This document shows positions 17,322 to 26,633 of a DNA stretch of 64,000 nt, piece by piece. The stretch is from contig JARKQY010000007.1 of NCBI GenBank assembly GCA_029974635.1, positions 1 through 64,000 of the forward strand, in the 5' to 3' direction. The notes under the pieces were generated by a model, which was not told the DNA's origin, made no database searches, and saw only the letters and a program-made list of their open reading frames with translations. A program made the translations under genes and the position numbers. This stretch comes from Bacillota bacterium. GTDB taxonomy: Bacteria; Bacillota; UBA4882; UBA8346. Each line of letters starts with the position of its first letter. Positions within the stretch are counted from its first letter, which is position 1.

Positions 17322-18056
17322 TTAAGGATTCGGCGTCACAGTCGTCTTCGGTTCGATAGCCAATAACTCCACCTCGAAAACCAGCGTCATGTTCGGCTCG
17401 ATAGTCTGTCCGGCTCCGTTTTCGCCATACGCCAGATTGGCCGGAATAAACAATTGCCATTTGGAACCGGCTTTCATTAGCTGCAATGCTTCGGTCCAGC
17501 CCGGGATAACCTGGGTAACCATGAATTTTGCCGGTTGATTACGTTTATAGGAACTGTCGAACTCCGTGCCGTCAATTAAGGTACCACGGTAATGCACGGT
17601 TACGGTATCGTCTGCGGCGGGTTTCGGTCCGTTTCCCTCAGTTACCACTTTATATTGCAAACCGCTGGACAGTGTTACAATCCCTTCTTTAGTCCCGTTG
17701 GCCGCCAAAAACGCCTCCCCGTCCTTTTTGTTTTGTACCGCCAGTTTGGCAAACTTTTCAGCGCGTTTGGCGGACATCTCTTGTTGATAGACTTCAAAAA
17801 CCGCTTTTATTTCTTCCGGGGTCAACAGGGGTTTGTCGCCTGAGAGACCGTCCGTTAAGCCTTTCATGAATAATTTCATATCAATATCGACCTCTTGCTT
17901 TTTCATTCCGGTTCCAATATCCATTCCAATACTGTAACTTAGTTTTTCCTTTTGAGTTTTTAGAGCAATTTGCTGGGCGACCTTTTTGGCTTCACCAAAA
18001 GAAAACACCGACACAATTAAAACAATACCCAGAATCCATCCAAATTTTTTCAGCAT
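17322..18056 (-). CDS. fkpA: FKBP-type peptidyl-prolyl isomerase, FkpA/Mip-like
   Basis: The 244-residue exported foldase has a signal peptide (1-23, MLKKFGWILGIVLIVSVFSFGEA) without a lipobox. An alpha-helical N-terminal dimerisation domain (about 30-125, SYSIGMDIGTGMKK to GEAFLAANGTKEG) comes next. The C-terminal FKBP domain (about 130-236) has VHYRGTLIDGTEFDSS, QVIPGWTEALQLMKAGSKW, IPANLAYGENG and LVFEVELL. These include the usual binding-pocket residues (Tyr, Asp, Val-Ile, Trp, Tyr). The family catalyses proline isomerisation and assists folding in the periplasm of diderm bacteria. A soluble, non-lipidated version in a Bacillota-like genome is notable. No operon partner. Confidence 0.95.
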   Translation of the reverse strand: MLKKFGWILGIVLIVSVFSFGEAKKVAQQIALKTQKEKLSYSIGMDIGTGMKKQEVDIDMKLFMKGLTDGLSGDKPLLTPEEIKAVFEVYQQEMSAKRAEKFAKLAVQNKKDGEAFLAANGTKEGIVTLSSGLQYKVVTEGNGPKPAADDTVTVHYRGTLIDGTEFDSSYKRNQPAKFMVTQVIPGWTEALQLMKAGSKWQLFIPANLAYGENGAGQTIEPNMTLVFEVELLAIEPKTTVTPNP

Positions 18057-18367
18057 ATTCCACCCCGCCTATTCTTAAATACTCCGCTAAAAGGATTTCA
18101 CCAATTAATAGCGGTTTCAATAAAACTCTTTTCGTTATTTTAGAAATTTTTCCTTCGTAAAAAAAGATATCCAAAAAATTTTTTAGTGTTCTGATAAATT
18201 TCACGGGATTCTCTTAACTAACGGGCGGTTCTGCGTTTTAATAGTAATACAAAAAGGCAATCATGCCGATATCATATTGTAGCGCGGTTACTATTCAAAA
18301 TTATCCTCAAAGTTTGTTTTGTACAAACTTTTTTTGGAATAATTATACAAAAAACCAAGGTGCCCAA

Positions 18368-20131
18368 ATGACAAAAACATCCTCAAAAAAACGGAGCTTT
18401 TCCCGAAAAGTCGGCAATACCCGGGTTGTTCCCATCACTTCCCGGATCATATTTATTTTTACCGTTTCGATATTGGTGGCCAGTTTTGCTTCCAACTATA
18501 TCAACCTGGCTTTTAATCGCGCCGAACTTATGAAAATGATGAAACAGCTCCTGGTGAAGGATCTCAAAGAAATTTACGACTTCAGCAATACCCAATATGA
18601 GTTATACCAATATTCCAAGGGAGATCCCGACGCTTACCAGGCTTCCATGAACATGATTGAGACCAATGCCTTTCGCCAATTTAAAAATAAGAAATCAATC
18701 ACTTTCGGGTTGCGGGTCAATAGCGCAGCCTCCGGGCAAATTGTTTTCCAGGCCGCCAAAATTCCAAAATTAACGGCCTTCCCCGATAAAACCGCACTTC
18801 GCCGCATCAAACAGCAAGAGAATAAAGGAATTCGCGAAGGAACGCTGACCTTCTTTATCGATCGCGAAGAATATTACGGGATTTATAAGTACATTCCCAA
18901 GTGGGGAGTTTACCTGGTGCGGGCCGAAGAGCTTAACGAATTCAGCCAGGGTTCCCGCCGGATCTTCCGGGATATTTCCATTATTATCGGCGTGATTACC
19001 TTTGCCTGCACTTTGATTGGAATCTATATCATCCGGCGTATTACTCGTTTTATTGACGTTATTACTTCCGCTATTATGGAAATGGCACACACGCAGCAAC
19101 TGGAACTTATCCGCCTCGAAGGGGCCTCTAATGATAATATCACTTTTCTGGGAATGTCCTTTAACTCCTTATCCAGCACGATAAACAATCTGCTTTCCAT
19201 CTTCCGGAAATTCGTCAATAAGGATATTGCGGTCCAGGCCTACCAGGAAAAAACCATCCGGCTGGAGGGCACTCAAAAGGAATTAACGATCCTTTTCACC
19301 GATATTAAAGGTTTTACTTATATGACGGAGACCCTGGGTACGGATATTATCAAAATTCTTAATATTCATTACCATCAGGCCATCCGGGAAATCTTTGAGA
19401 ATAACGGCCTCATTGGTTCGATTATCGGCGATGCGTTGCTGGCCGTTTTTGGAGTTTCACTGGGTGATGAAGCAAAACAAAGTCGGCCCACGGGGAATAA
19501 ATCCTATCAGGCTGTTCTGGCGGGCTACGGGATTCAGAAGGCAGCTCAGGCTCTCCGTAAGGAAATGGAGGAACGGCGCGCTGAGATTCTTAATTTTAAG
19601 GGCAAACTCACCGCGGAAGAAGAGCAAGTGTATCAAGCGGTTTTATTGGAGGTTGGCGTAGGTATCGATGGCGGAACCGTATTTTATGGCAATATCGGCT
19701 CATATGAGCGGATGACCAATACGGTAATCGGGGATAATGTTAATGCCGCCTCGCGGTTGGAAGGCCTTACCCGGATCTATAAAGCGCCGGTCATTTGTTC
19801 GGAATACATAAAAAATGACATCGTTCAAAACACACCGGATCATGAAATTTACTTTTTGGAATTGGATACCGTTCAAGTAAAAGGTAAAACCGTCGGGCAG
19901 AAAATATATTGGCCGATTTTACCGGGGGCGTTGCAATCCGATAGTCGTTTGGCTGCTGATTTGAAACACTTTGAGACCGGTCTTGGTTTGTACTATCAAG
20001 GGAAATGGCAAGAAGCCTTTCAAGAGTTCAGTATTTGCAACTTGCCTCCGGCTGAAGAATTTTTAGAAAGAACGCGAAGCGGGCAGCCTCCGCGGGAATG
20101 GAGCGGCACATGGAACATCACCGTGAAATGA
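18368..20131 (+). CDS. Membrane class III adenylate/guanylate cyclase
   Basis: This protein makes a cyclic nucleotide from ATP or GTP at the inner membrane. It is 587 residues, with a membrane helix at about 25-45, an extracytoplasmic sensor region (about 46-195), and a second membrane helix near 200-225 with a HAMP-like stretch. The catalytic domain starts near 305: ILFTDIKGFT carries the first metal Asp, IIGDALLAVFGV the second, and NTVIGDNVNAASRLEG the transition-state Asn/Arg region. An insertion of about 70 residues rich in Lys and Glu sits between them. The C-terminal tail (about 520-587) resembles a TPR helix pair. The ATG at 18368 has AAGGTG 5 bases upstream. A longer start at 18263 would translate through the hairpin AAAGTTTGT/ACAAACTTT (about 18309-18331), so it is rejected. 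It overlaps the next gene. Confidence 0.88.
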   Translation: MTKTSSKKRSFSRKVGNTRVVPITSRIIFIFTVSILVASFASNYINLAFNRAELMKMMKQLLVKDLKEIYDFSNTQYELYQYSKGDPDAYQASMNMIETNAFRQFKNKKSITFGLRVNSAASGQIVFQAAKIPKLTAFPDKTALRRIKQQENKGIREGTLTFFIDREEYYGIYKYIPKWGVYLVRAEELNEFSQGSRRIFRDISIIIGVITFACTLIGIYIIRRITRFIDVITSAIMEMAHTQQLELIRLEGASNDNITFLGMSFNSLSSTINNLLSIFRKFVNKDIAVQAYQEKTIRLEGTQKELTILFTDIKGFTYMTETLGTDIIKILNIHYHQAIREIFENNGLIGSIIGDALLAVFGVSLGDEAKQSRPTGNKSYQAVLAGYGIQKAAQALRKEMEERRAEILNFKGKLTAEEEQVYQAVLLEVGVGIDGGTVFYGNIGSYERMTNTVIGDNVNAASRLEGLTRIYKAPVICSEYIKNDIVQNTPDHEIYFLELDTVQVKGKTVGQKIYWPILPGALQSDSRLAADLKHFETGLGLYYQGKWQEAFQEFSICNLPPAEEFLERTRSGQPPREWSGTWNITVK

Positions 20132-21408
20132 AAAACGAAATCTCCAGTAAAGATTATTTTTTAAAACGCCAGCTGGCGGATTATGAAAAACCCAGTATTT
20201 ATTCGTTGGAGGCTGAATTTGCTAAAACCAGGCGCAATCATGATTACCGGCCGTTTTTAGTCTTTTTCGGTTTTATTGCTTTATTGGGTTTATCTACAAT
20301 GGGTACGGCCCAGTATTTGGAGATAAAATCAAAGCAAGTTGAGATCGACATCTCCGATTTTGAGGATCTCCGTTTAAAAGAGACATTAAGCGCTGCTGCT
20401 GAAATAGGTGATGAACTGAATAAAAAAACGGCGGAACTGGATACTTTAAAAACCTCTTATCAGACTGAGATCGGGAAACTAAAACGGGAAATCACGCGCA
20501 AAAGCAGAATTTCTCCCGAAACCGGCAAAGGATCTCAACCAAGAGATTTATCTAGAGAGCGAAAACGGCTCCAAGAACTGGAGAAGCAATACGAAAAAAA
20601 GATTGCCCAAAAACAATCGGAAATAACCCGTTTACGGAAGGATGCGAAGCTAAGTGATGCGGATATCGAGGAGTACCAGCGTTATTACCAGCTTCAACTG
20701 CGCAAACAAAAAGAATCCTATGAAACCAAAATTAAAGATTTAAAAAAGGTGAGCGCGGAAAATAGCTCAACCTTAAAACAACGCCAAAAAGAGATCTCCA
20801 GCCAACTGAATCAACTCATGAACGTATTTGAGGATGAACAATTAATTGATTTATCAACTCCCCTAGCATCCGGCGGTGACTCTTTAGTTTTAAACCCATA
20901 TCGCAAAGAACTGGGGCAGGAAGACGTATTGAACAGCTCCGCCTTTCGAAGTATCCGCCGGAAAATCGATCAATTGGCCGCCATCCAAAAAAAATTACGG
21001 AATATACCGGAAACCAATCCGGCTTCTCCACCGTTAAAACAAACCCGGGCTTTGACTTTTTCAATTATTAATGACTACGAGAGGCTCTGGAACGCTCTCA
21101 CCGACCGCATTACCCGTAAGAACAATCAAATTAACTTATATCAACATGGTATTTCCTCTTTTTTAAAAGACAGACACGCCACCGGATGTGTACTCGACTC
21201 CAGACAACCCGAGAAAATCACTCTTTATTACCTTCCCAATTGGGATCCGGATTATGAATCCATTGTAGAGCTCTATCGGGAGAAAAAGGAGTATATCGGT
21301 AAATTAAAATTGACGCCATCGGGTTCAAGCATCCAGGTACAAATTTTGGAAGTAGCCAAAGGCAAAAATATCCGGCCTTTGGATTGGTTCCGGTTGCCCG
21401 TTGATTAG
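20110..21408 (+). CDS. Single-pass membrane protein with long coiled coil
   Basis: The 432-residue protein has a cytoplasmic N-terminal segment (1-45), one membrane helix (about 48-70, FLVFFGFIALLGLSTMGTAQYL) and then a long charged coiled coil (about 90-250). A C-terminal region (about 270-432) holds helices and a small beta part (GCVLDSRQPEKITLYYLPNWDPDYE). No family was recognised. It overlaps the cyclase gene by 22 bases, so the pair are probably translated together, and it may be the cyclase's partner. The ATG at 20110 is preferred: GGAG lies 6 bases upstream. The ATG at 20128, overlapping the cyclase TGA, is the alternative. Confidence 0.75.
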   Translation: MEHHREMKNEISSKDYFLKRQLADYEKPSIYSLEAEFAKTRRNHDYRPFLVFFGFIALLGLSTMGTAQYLEIKSKQVEIDISDFEDLRLKETLSAAAEIGDELNKKTAELDTLKTSYQTEIGKLKREITRKSRISPETGKGSQPRDLSRERKRLQELEKQYEKKIAQKQSEITRLRKDAKLSDADIEEYQRYYQLQLRKQKESYETKIKDLKKVSAENSSTLKQRQKEISSQLNQLMNVFEDEQLIDLSTPLASGGDSLVLNPYRKELGQEDVLNSSAFRSIRRKIDQLAAIQKKLRNIPETNPASPPLKQTRALTFSIINDYERLWNALTDRITRKNNQINLYQHGISSFLKDRHATGCVLDSRQPEKITLYYLPNWDPDYESIVELYREKKEYIGKLKLTPSGSSIQVQILEVAKGKNIRPLDWFRLPVD

Positions 21409-21463
21409 TCGGATAAATGTCTTTAATGACTTTAACGCAATCTTATCGCCTGTTTTAAACGGC

Positions 21464-21492
21464 TTGACTCAATTTTGATTTCGCAATATAAT
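21464..21492 (+). promoter_or_regulatory. Sigma-A promoter for ktrB, predicted leaderless
   Basis: TTGACT (21464-21469), a 17-base spacer and TATAAT (21487-21492) form a near-consensus promoter. The ktrB ATG is at 21500, only 7 bases after the -10 box, where transcription should begin. No Shine-Dalgarno sequence lies between. Confidence 0.75.
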
Positions 21493-21499
21493 TATTTTT

Positions 21500-22879
21500 A
21501 TGACCATTCCGAAGTTAATTATCTATTGGTTTTCCGGCTTGGCGAAGAAAAAGCTGACCCCGGCCCGAATTTTGGCAATCGGATTCGGACTCATAATCGC
21601 TTGCGGAACCTTACTTCTTATGCTCCCCATTGCCTCTAAAAACGGACAATCACTTGGATTCTTCGATAGCTTATTTACGGCCACCTCCGCGGTTTGTATC
21701 ACCGGACTGGTGGTAGTCGATACCGGGACTCACTTTACCAGGTTTGGTCAATTTATCATCATTTTATTGGTCCAAATCGGCGGGTTGGGAATTATGACCA
21801 TGTCAACACTCATTGCGCTGATTTTAGGAAAACGAATCGGTCTCCGGGAAAGAATATTAATCCAGGAATCCTTTAACCAGTATAATTTGTCGGGATTAAT
21901 CCGCTTAATCATCAATGTACTGACTGTAACCTTCATGTTTGAATTTCTGGGCGGCCTGATATTAAGCCTGCGGTTTTGGGCCGATTTTTCATTAGATCGG
22001 GCTTTGGCCTTCGGCTTTTTTCATTCCATTTCGTCCTTTTGTAATGCCGGCTTTGATTTATTCGGTCAGGTTTACGGTGAATACTGCAGTATTACTCCCT
22101 ATGTCAATGATTGGGTGGTTAAATTTACAACCGCCGGTTTAGTCATCTCAGGTGGATTAGGGTTCCCGGTTATAAACGAGCTTTTTCAATATTCCAAGAC
22201 GAAAAAACTTTCCCTGCATGCAAAGATGGTAATCCGCATCAGCTTGTTGTTAATTTTGACTGGAACGGTATTGATTTTTTTGGTTGAAATAGCGAATAAA
22301 AATACCATCGGCGGACTCGACCATTCCGGAAAATTCTTGGGCGCATTATTTCAATCTATTACCACGCGATCATCCGGATATAATTCGTTGGATATCTCCC
22401 AAATGAACAACGCATCCTGGTTTATCATGATCATTCTGATGTTTATCGGAGGCTCTCCCAGTTCAACCGGGGGCGGTATTAAAACCACTACGGCCGGTGT
22501 ACTGATAACTGCGGTAATAGCCACCATTCGCGGCAAACAAGATGTTGAAATTTTTGAACGCCGTCTTCCCCAGGACTTGATCAATAAAGCTTTCACCATC
22601 ACCTTTGTCTCTTTAAGCTGGGTTTGTTTTGGAACCCTCATCATGTCGCTGGTGGAACCTTTTAGTTTCATAAAACTCTTTTTTGAAGTTATGTCCGCCT
22701 TTGGAACTGTCGGTCTTTCTACAGGGATTACTAATTCATTAACTGATTTATCACGTTTACTGCTGGTTTTGACCATGTTCATGGGAAGAGTCGGGCCTTT
22801 AACAATCATGCTCGCCATTACCACCTCCGAAAAAACTCAAACCGGAAGATATATAACTGATCGCGTGATGATTGGCTAG
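21500..22879 (+). CDS. ktrB: Potassium uptake channel subunit, TrkH/KtrB family
   Basis: The 459-residue membrane protein of the K+ transporter superfamily has four M1-P-M2 repeats. The selectivity-filter turns are visible as SAVCITGLVVV (P1), SSFCNAGFDLFG (P2), TTRSSGYNSLD (P3) and AFGTVGLSTG (P4). The gating-loop glycines are in FIGGSPSSTGGGIKTTT. It imports K+ (often with Na+) together with the cytoplasmic KtrA ring encoded next. There is no ribosome site, and the promoter places the transcript start at or next to the ATG. Confidence 0.95.
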   Translation: MTIPKLIIYWFSGLAKKKLTPARILAIGFGLIIACGTLLLMLPIASKNGQSLGFFDSLFTATSAVCITGLVVVDTGTHFTRFGQFIIILLVQIGGLGIMTMSTLIALILGKRIGLRERILIQESFNQYNLSGLIRLIINVLTVTFMFEFLGGLILSLRFWADFSLDRALAFGFFHSISSFCNAGFDLFGQVYGEYCSITPYVNDWVVKFTTAGLVISGGLGFPVINELFQYSKTKKLSLHAKMVIRISLLLILTGTVLIFLVEIANKNTIGGLDHSGKFLGALFQSITTRSSGYNSLDISQMNNASWFIMIILMFIGGSPSSTGGGIKTTTAGVLITAVIATIRGKQDVEIFERRLPQDLINKAFTITFVSLSWVCFGTLIMSLVEPFSFIKLFFEVMSAFGTVGLSTGITNSLTDLSRLLLVLTMFMGRVGPLTIMLAITTSEKTQTGRYITDRVMIG

Positions 22880-22926
22880 AAGGAAAGAAGAGTGAGTTCA
22901 TATTTTACTGTAAGGGGCGAAATAAA

Positions 22927-23601
22927 ATGCGTAGGCAATATGCGGTAATCGGACTGGGCCGTTTCGGCACCAGTCTGGCGAGAACCCTATGGAAACTCGG
23001 CCAAGAAGTATTGGCTATTGATACTGATGAAGAACGGCTTCGTTATATAGCGGAAGAAGTAACCCATACACTACAGGCCGACACCTCCGATGTCAACGTC
23101 TTAAAAGGCATTGGCATCGCCAATTTTGATGTCGTCGTCGTCGCCATTGGCGAAAGGAATATGCAGGCTACGGTCTTTACAACTTTGCTGCTAAAGGAAT
23201 TAAACGCCAAATACGTGGTAGTCAAGGCCCTAAACAAAACCGAAGGACGGGTGCTGGAAAAAGTCGGCGCGGACCTGGTGGTCTATCCTGAACGGGAAAT
23301 GGGCAAACGGGTTGCCCACGACTTGGTTGCCTCCAAATCGGCGAATAACATTATCGATTATATTGAATTGCCTGAAAGCTTCCGGATCACCGAGACATTG
23401 GCCATTAAAGACATGATTGGACGAAGTCTGGGGGAGTTAAGCATCCGGGCAACCTATAATGTAAACGTAATCCTGGTTAAAAGGGCTACCGGGGAGGTTT
23501 TATTCTCTCCCGGACCTGATGATGTCATCAATGCGGGAGATCTATTGGTGGTGGCGGGAGAACGGGAAGCGGTCATTAAATTTGAACAAATATGGGATTA
23601 G
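22927..23601 (+). CDS. ktrA: KtrA/TrkA potassium channel regulator (RCK)
   Basis: This 224-residue cytoplasmic regulator has an N-terminal Rossmann RCK_N domain (about 4-125) with nucleotide motif GLGRFGTSLA and the acidic end of strand 2 (AIDTDEERL). The C-terminal RCK_C domain (about 140-224, IKDMIGRSLGELSIR to GDLLVVAGERE) follows. An octameric ring of KtrA binds ATP/ADP and opens KtrB. It lies 47 bases after ktrB on the same strand and closes with a terminator hairpin. Confidence 0.95.
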   Translation: MRRQYAVIGLGRFGTSLARTLWKLGQEVLAIDTDEERLRYIAEEVTHTLQADTSDVNVLKGIGIANFDVVVVAIGERNMQATVFTTLLLKELNAKYVVVKALNKTEGRVLEKVGADLVVYPEREMGKRVAHDLVASKSANNIIDYIELPESFRITETLAIKDMIGRSLGELSIRATYNVNVILVKRATGEVLFSPGPDDVINAGDLLVVAGEREAVIKFEQIWD

Positions 23602-23626
23602 CTTCGTTTTTATATAAAAGAACGAA

Positions 23627-23663
23627 TTAATAAGGAGGTCAACAAACACGGCCTCCTTATTAA
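23627..23663 (+). terminator. Terminator after ktrA
   Basis: TTAATAAGGAGG and CCTCCTTATTAA form a 12-bp stem with a short loop, then a T-containing run, starting 25 bases after the ktrA stop. Confidence 0.75.
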
Positions 23664-23721
23664 CCCGTTTTCATCTGGTAAAACGTCCTCTAAATAGCGT
23701 GCAATATAACTACAGAACGTT

Positions 23722-23783
23722 TTACTAAAGCAGAGCGTCTCCGCCATCTATGAATGAAGCTTATTTACGATACGCTCTACTAG
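23722..23783. repeat. Dispersed palindromic repeat, copy A
   Basis: The left arm TACTAAAGCAGAGCGT and right arm ACGCTCTACTAG surround about 33 bases (CTCCGCCATC to TTTACGAT). It lies between convergent ktrA and the SleB-like gene; its right end touches the latter's stop codon. It shares arms and part of its centre with copies at 24.5 and 26.97 kb. Confidence 0.7.
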
Positions 23784-24391
23784 ATCCCAAATACATGATT
23801 CCCGATACGTTCAACAATCGTACGGGTCCAAACCCAGGAACGCCCTTTAACCTTGGCGGGGTTAAAGAAATATTTCGCTCCGTTGGTCGGATCCCATCCT
23901 TTACAAGCGGCCTCAACCGCTTTGTAGGCTTCATCATGCGGTTGTTTCCAGATTAATCCGTTAGCCACGGATTCAAATTCATGCGGTTTGAAAATATTAG
24001 CGGTAATGGTTTTCGGAAATTTCCCATCCTTTATGCGGTTCAAAATAACCGAAACCACAGCCACCTTTCCTTCGAAAGGCTCTCCACTAGCCTCCGCCGT
24101 GACTAACCTGGCCAGTAACTCGCTTTCCCGTTCATTCAAAGACGATTGAAAAGCTCCGGCTTTCTCCGGAATCACCAGTTTCTCCCCGGCGTAAATCAGA
24201 TTTCCATTCAAACCATTGGCCTGTTTTAATTCTCCTACTGTAGTGTTATTGTTTCTCGCAATGATATATAAAGACTCTCCCCATCGGATATTATGCATTG
24301 CCGTTGCCTGATTTGGAGCTGCCCATACTGGAAAGGCTCCTAGCGCCAACATTACAAATGCAGTTCCGACTATGAGTGCTTTTTTGAACAT
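23780..24391 (-). CDS. LysM plus SleB-type cell-wall hydrolase
   Basis: This 203-residue exported enzyme has a signal peptide (1-24, cleavage after VWA-A) and one LysM peptidoglycan-binding repeat (about 30-76, IRWGESLYIIARNNNTTVGELKQAN). A Hydrolase_2 domain of the SleB/CwlJ family follows (about 92-203). The catalytic Glu is expected in VTAEASGEPFEGKVAV; VILNRI and the final NHVFGI are family marks. These enzymes lyse the spore cortex during germination or remodel the wall, supporting a spore-forming lineage. AAAGGAGG lies 8 bases before the ATG. It is not a clear sleB ortholog because the LysM is N-terminal and no ypeB follows. Confidence 0.9.
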   Translation of the reverse strand: MFKKALIVGTAFVMLALGAFPVWAAPNQATAMHNIRWGESLYIIARNNNTTVGELKQANGLNGNLIYAGEKLVIPEKAGAFQSSLNERESELLARLVTAEASGEPFEGKVAVVSVILNRIKDGKFPKTITANIFKPHEFESVANGLIWKQPHDEAYKAVEAACKGWDPTNGAKYFFNPAKVKGRSWVWTRTIVERIGNHVFGI

Positions 24392-24827
24392 CTTTATTGC
24401 CTCCTTTCAAAAAATAATTAGTATGGCGTTTATCTTTGCTAATATTATTAATAGTTATTTAGCGGACACCATACTAGTACTTTGTCAACCCAAAAACTTC
24501 AAGAAATTGCAATGACAAAGTACTGAAGTAGAGCGTATTTTAAACATCTCAGTTTATAGATTAAGAATTTACGCTCTACTAGCGTTCTGGCTTTAATTGA
24601 ACGTATCTGAGCTGTCTCAATAGATGCTGGTCATCTAAAAACAGGCCGAATTTAGAAATTATTTCTAAATGGTTTGCCTCAAACCGCGTAGGTCATTATA
24701 GCAAAGGAAAACGGCAGGGTCAAAGTATAAATTTTGGTAAGTTTGGAAATGGACTTTTGACTTTTGCCTACCAAGATAGTAAGATATTAAAGATTATAGT
24801 TGAAACTATTCGCCGGAGGTCGGAAGG
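24392..24827. other. Gene-free stretch with repeat copy B
   Basis: This holds the promoter side of the SleB-like gene and the region before the thioesterase gene. It carries the dispersed repeat copy B (24470-24583) and a small palindrome ATTTAGAA/TTTCTAAAT near 24650-24672. No coding frame is credible. Confidence 0.6.
24470..24583. repeat. Dispersed palindromic repeat, copy B with extra outer palindrome
   Basis: The outer pair is AGTACTTTGTCA (about 24474-24485) with its perfect complement TGACAAAGTACT (24513-24524). The latter runs into GAAGTAGAGCGT (24525-24536), which pairs with ACGCTCTACTAG (24571-24582). The left segment TGACAAAGTACTGAAGTAG matches copy C almost base for base, so these are related elements rather than chance hairpins. 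Confidence 0.7.
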
Positions 24828-25256
24828 ATGGAAATTGTAAAAAAAATAATGAACCGGGATCGGTTTTGTACGGAAACGGTTGGAATCGAAATCATTGAAC
24901 TCACACCGGGATTTGCCAAAACAAAGCTGCAGATCCGGGAGTCTCATTTAAACGGATTAGGAATCATCCAGGGAGGAGTTATTTTTACACTGGCCGACTT
25001 TGCACTGGCGGCGGCTTCCAACTCCCACGGGACCGCGGCAGTATTGGTTAATTCAAGTATTTCATATTTTAAGGCAGTTTCCCAAGGGACCTTATTTGCG
25101 GAAGCCAGGGAAGAATCCCTGAATTCAAAACTGGCAACCTATATTATCCGGGTTGCCACTGAAACCAATGAATTAATCGCTCTGATGCAAGCAACGGTTT
25201 ATCGTAAAAAAGAGACTTTAGAATCTATCTTTGGTATGGAGAGCCATTGCGAATAG
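24828..25256 (+). CDS. PaaI-like hotdog-fold thioesterase
   Basis: The 142-residue cytoplasmic protein has the single hotdog domain of the PaaI/4HBT group. Family marks are ESHLNGLGIIQGGVIFTLADFALAAASNS, with the Asn-Gly/Gly-Gly substrate loop and acidic catalytic Asp, and SSISYFKAV. It should hydrolyse an acyl- or phenylacetyl-CoA-like thioester; the substrate is not evident. GGAGGTCGGAAGG precedes the ATG. It stands alone, so pathway context is missing. Confidence 0.9.
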   Translation: MEIVKKIMNRDRFCTETVGIEIIELTPGFAKTKLQIRESHLNGLGIIQGGVIFTLADFALAAASNSHGTAAVLVNSSISYFKAVSQGTLFAEAREESLNSKLATYIIRVATETNELIALMQATVYRKKETLESIFGMESHCE

Positions 25257-25459
25257 AACATTCGCTAAATAACGTTACCGTCAAATTTACCTGACCATTG
25301 GGATATCAGCGTAAAATCATCACATTCACGCCCTCATTAGCTTACAATATCCTGTAACAGAATAACTGCATTCATAATTCCCAAAATTATACAGCTGTTA
25401 AATCTTGCTTAAAAAATCGGCTTTTAAGAAAAATATATGCCTGACAAGAGGTGACAAAA

Positions 25460-25990
25460 ATGCCCTTACCTTATGGCCTGCGGGAAGATACTTTACAATT
25501 GGTAGGTGAAGGCTCTCAAGGTAAAGTATACTTAATTGACCCCCAACGTTGCATTAAAATCTATAAACGGCAAGAGTTTCTCCCGTTAGAGCTGGAAATT
25601 CTTTTGAAAGCCCATAATGAACCTCAATTTCCGCGAGTCTATGAATGGGGTTCCGATTATATGATCCGTGAGTTTATTCCCGGGGTCGGTTTAAAGGAAT
25701 ATTTACGGAAGAATCCTTTAACCGCGGATCTGTCAAGGCAAATTGCAGATTTGTTCCTTGCTTTTGAACGCCTGGGATTTCACCGCCTGGATACCCGGAT
25801 GGCCCATGTAATTATCACCCCTGAAGGCCGGATCAGGGCCATTGACCCCGCCAATGCAATGCGGAAAAGCGGCATCTATCCAAAGAAATTTTTTTCGCAA
25901 CTGGCGAAAATGAAATGCAAAGAAACCTTTTTTAAACATGTGAAAGAGTATAACCCAGCCTTGTATGACCGCTGGTCGCTATATATTTAA
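25460..25990 (+). CDS. Small protein-kinase-like protein (YrzF-like)
   Basis: This is a 176-residue single-domain kinase-fold protein. A glycine loop VGEGSQGKVYLI (about 15-26), a Lys in RCIKIYK, and a catalytic-loop-like segment HRLDTRMAHVII with later AIDPANA (in place of DFG) are visible. The size and motifs resemble the RIO/YrzF-type small Ser/Thr kinases of Bacillota. Substrate and activity are unknown. The ATG at 25460 is chosen over the GTG at 25451 because AGAGGTG, which includes that GTG, is the ribosome site. Confidence 0.75.
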   Translation: MPLPYGLREDTLQLVGEGSQGKVYLIDPQRCIKIYKRQEFLPLELEILLKAHNEPQFPRVYEWGSDYMIREFIPGVGLKEYLRKNPLTADLSRQIADLFLAFERLGFHRLDTRMAHVIITPEGRIRAIDPANAMRKSGIYPKKFFSQLAKMKCKETFFKHVKEYNPALYDRWSLYI

Positions 25991-26069
25991 TCTCGACTCG
26001 TAACGTCCTTGAAGATGTTAAGCGTCCCTGGGGATGTTAAAGTACAATTGAATTTTTCTAGGTCTATTG

Positions 26070-26633
26070 CTAAACCGGTAGCCCTGTTTTTCCGGATAGC
26101 GGCGGGCGTGAAGCCACTTTTCGGAACGGCAATAAAACTAATGCTCTGATTCCCCGGTAGATTCCCCAACCAATCAGCAACCCAATTCCGGCATAAAATA
26201 AAGCTTCGATTGTAGTCGGGACACCTGGTGTAAAGTTATTCCAGGTATTCTGCGCAATCTCAGGATCCATTACCCGCAAAAAGACCCACCAGCGGTTCCA
26301 TGGAGCTGAAACTTCCAAAGCCCGGAAAGCCGTTTCCAGATGCTGCAATCGTTCTACAAAACCGCTAATCAGTTTTCCAGTTGAAACAAATATTTTGTTA
26401 TCCGACGTTATATGAATATTAATGTACTCTTGCAGGCTTAAATTATACGATGCAGCCACATTTTGATACTGGAGAACCGTCCGGCGGGCCTCATCAAGGT
26501 GGCCGCCCAGCCGCTGAATATACTGGGCCAAGTATTGCGGAAATTGAGCGCACCCAATTGCTCCAACCAATGCCACCACCCGATCAAGCAAACCATCCAA
26601 GAAGCGGAGGGGAATCTGAATTAACCTAGACAT
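26070..26633 (-). CDS. DUF2937 membrane protein
   Basis: The 187-residue protein has an N-terminal hydrophobic helix, then FPQYLAQYIQRLGGHLDEA, the hallmark of DUF2937. A helical middle and a C-terminal membrane helix (about 145-165, TIEALFYAGIGLLIGWGIYRGI) follow, with a basic tail. No biochemical role is established for the family. GGGAGG precedes the ATG. The gene is monocistronic, opposite in direction to its neighbours. Confidence 0.85.
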   Translation of the reverse strand: MSRLIQIPLRFLDGLLDRVVALVGAIGCAQFPQYLAQYIQRLGGHLDEARRTVLQYQNVAASYNLSLQEYINIHITSDNKIFVSTGKLISGFVERLQHLETAFRALEVSAPWNRWWVFLRVMDPEIAQNTWNNFTPGVPTTIEALFYAGIGLLIGWGIYRGIRALVLLPFRKVASRPPLSGKTGLPV

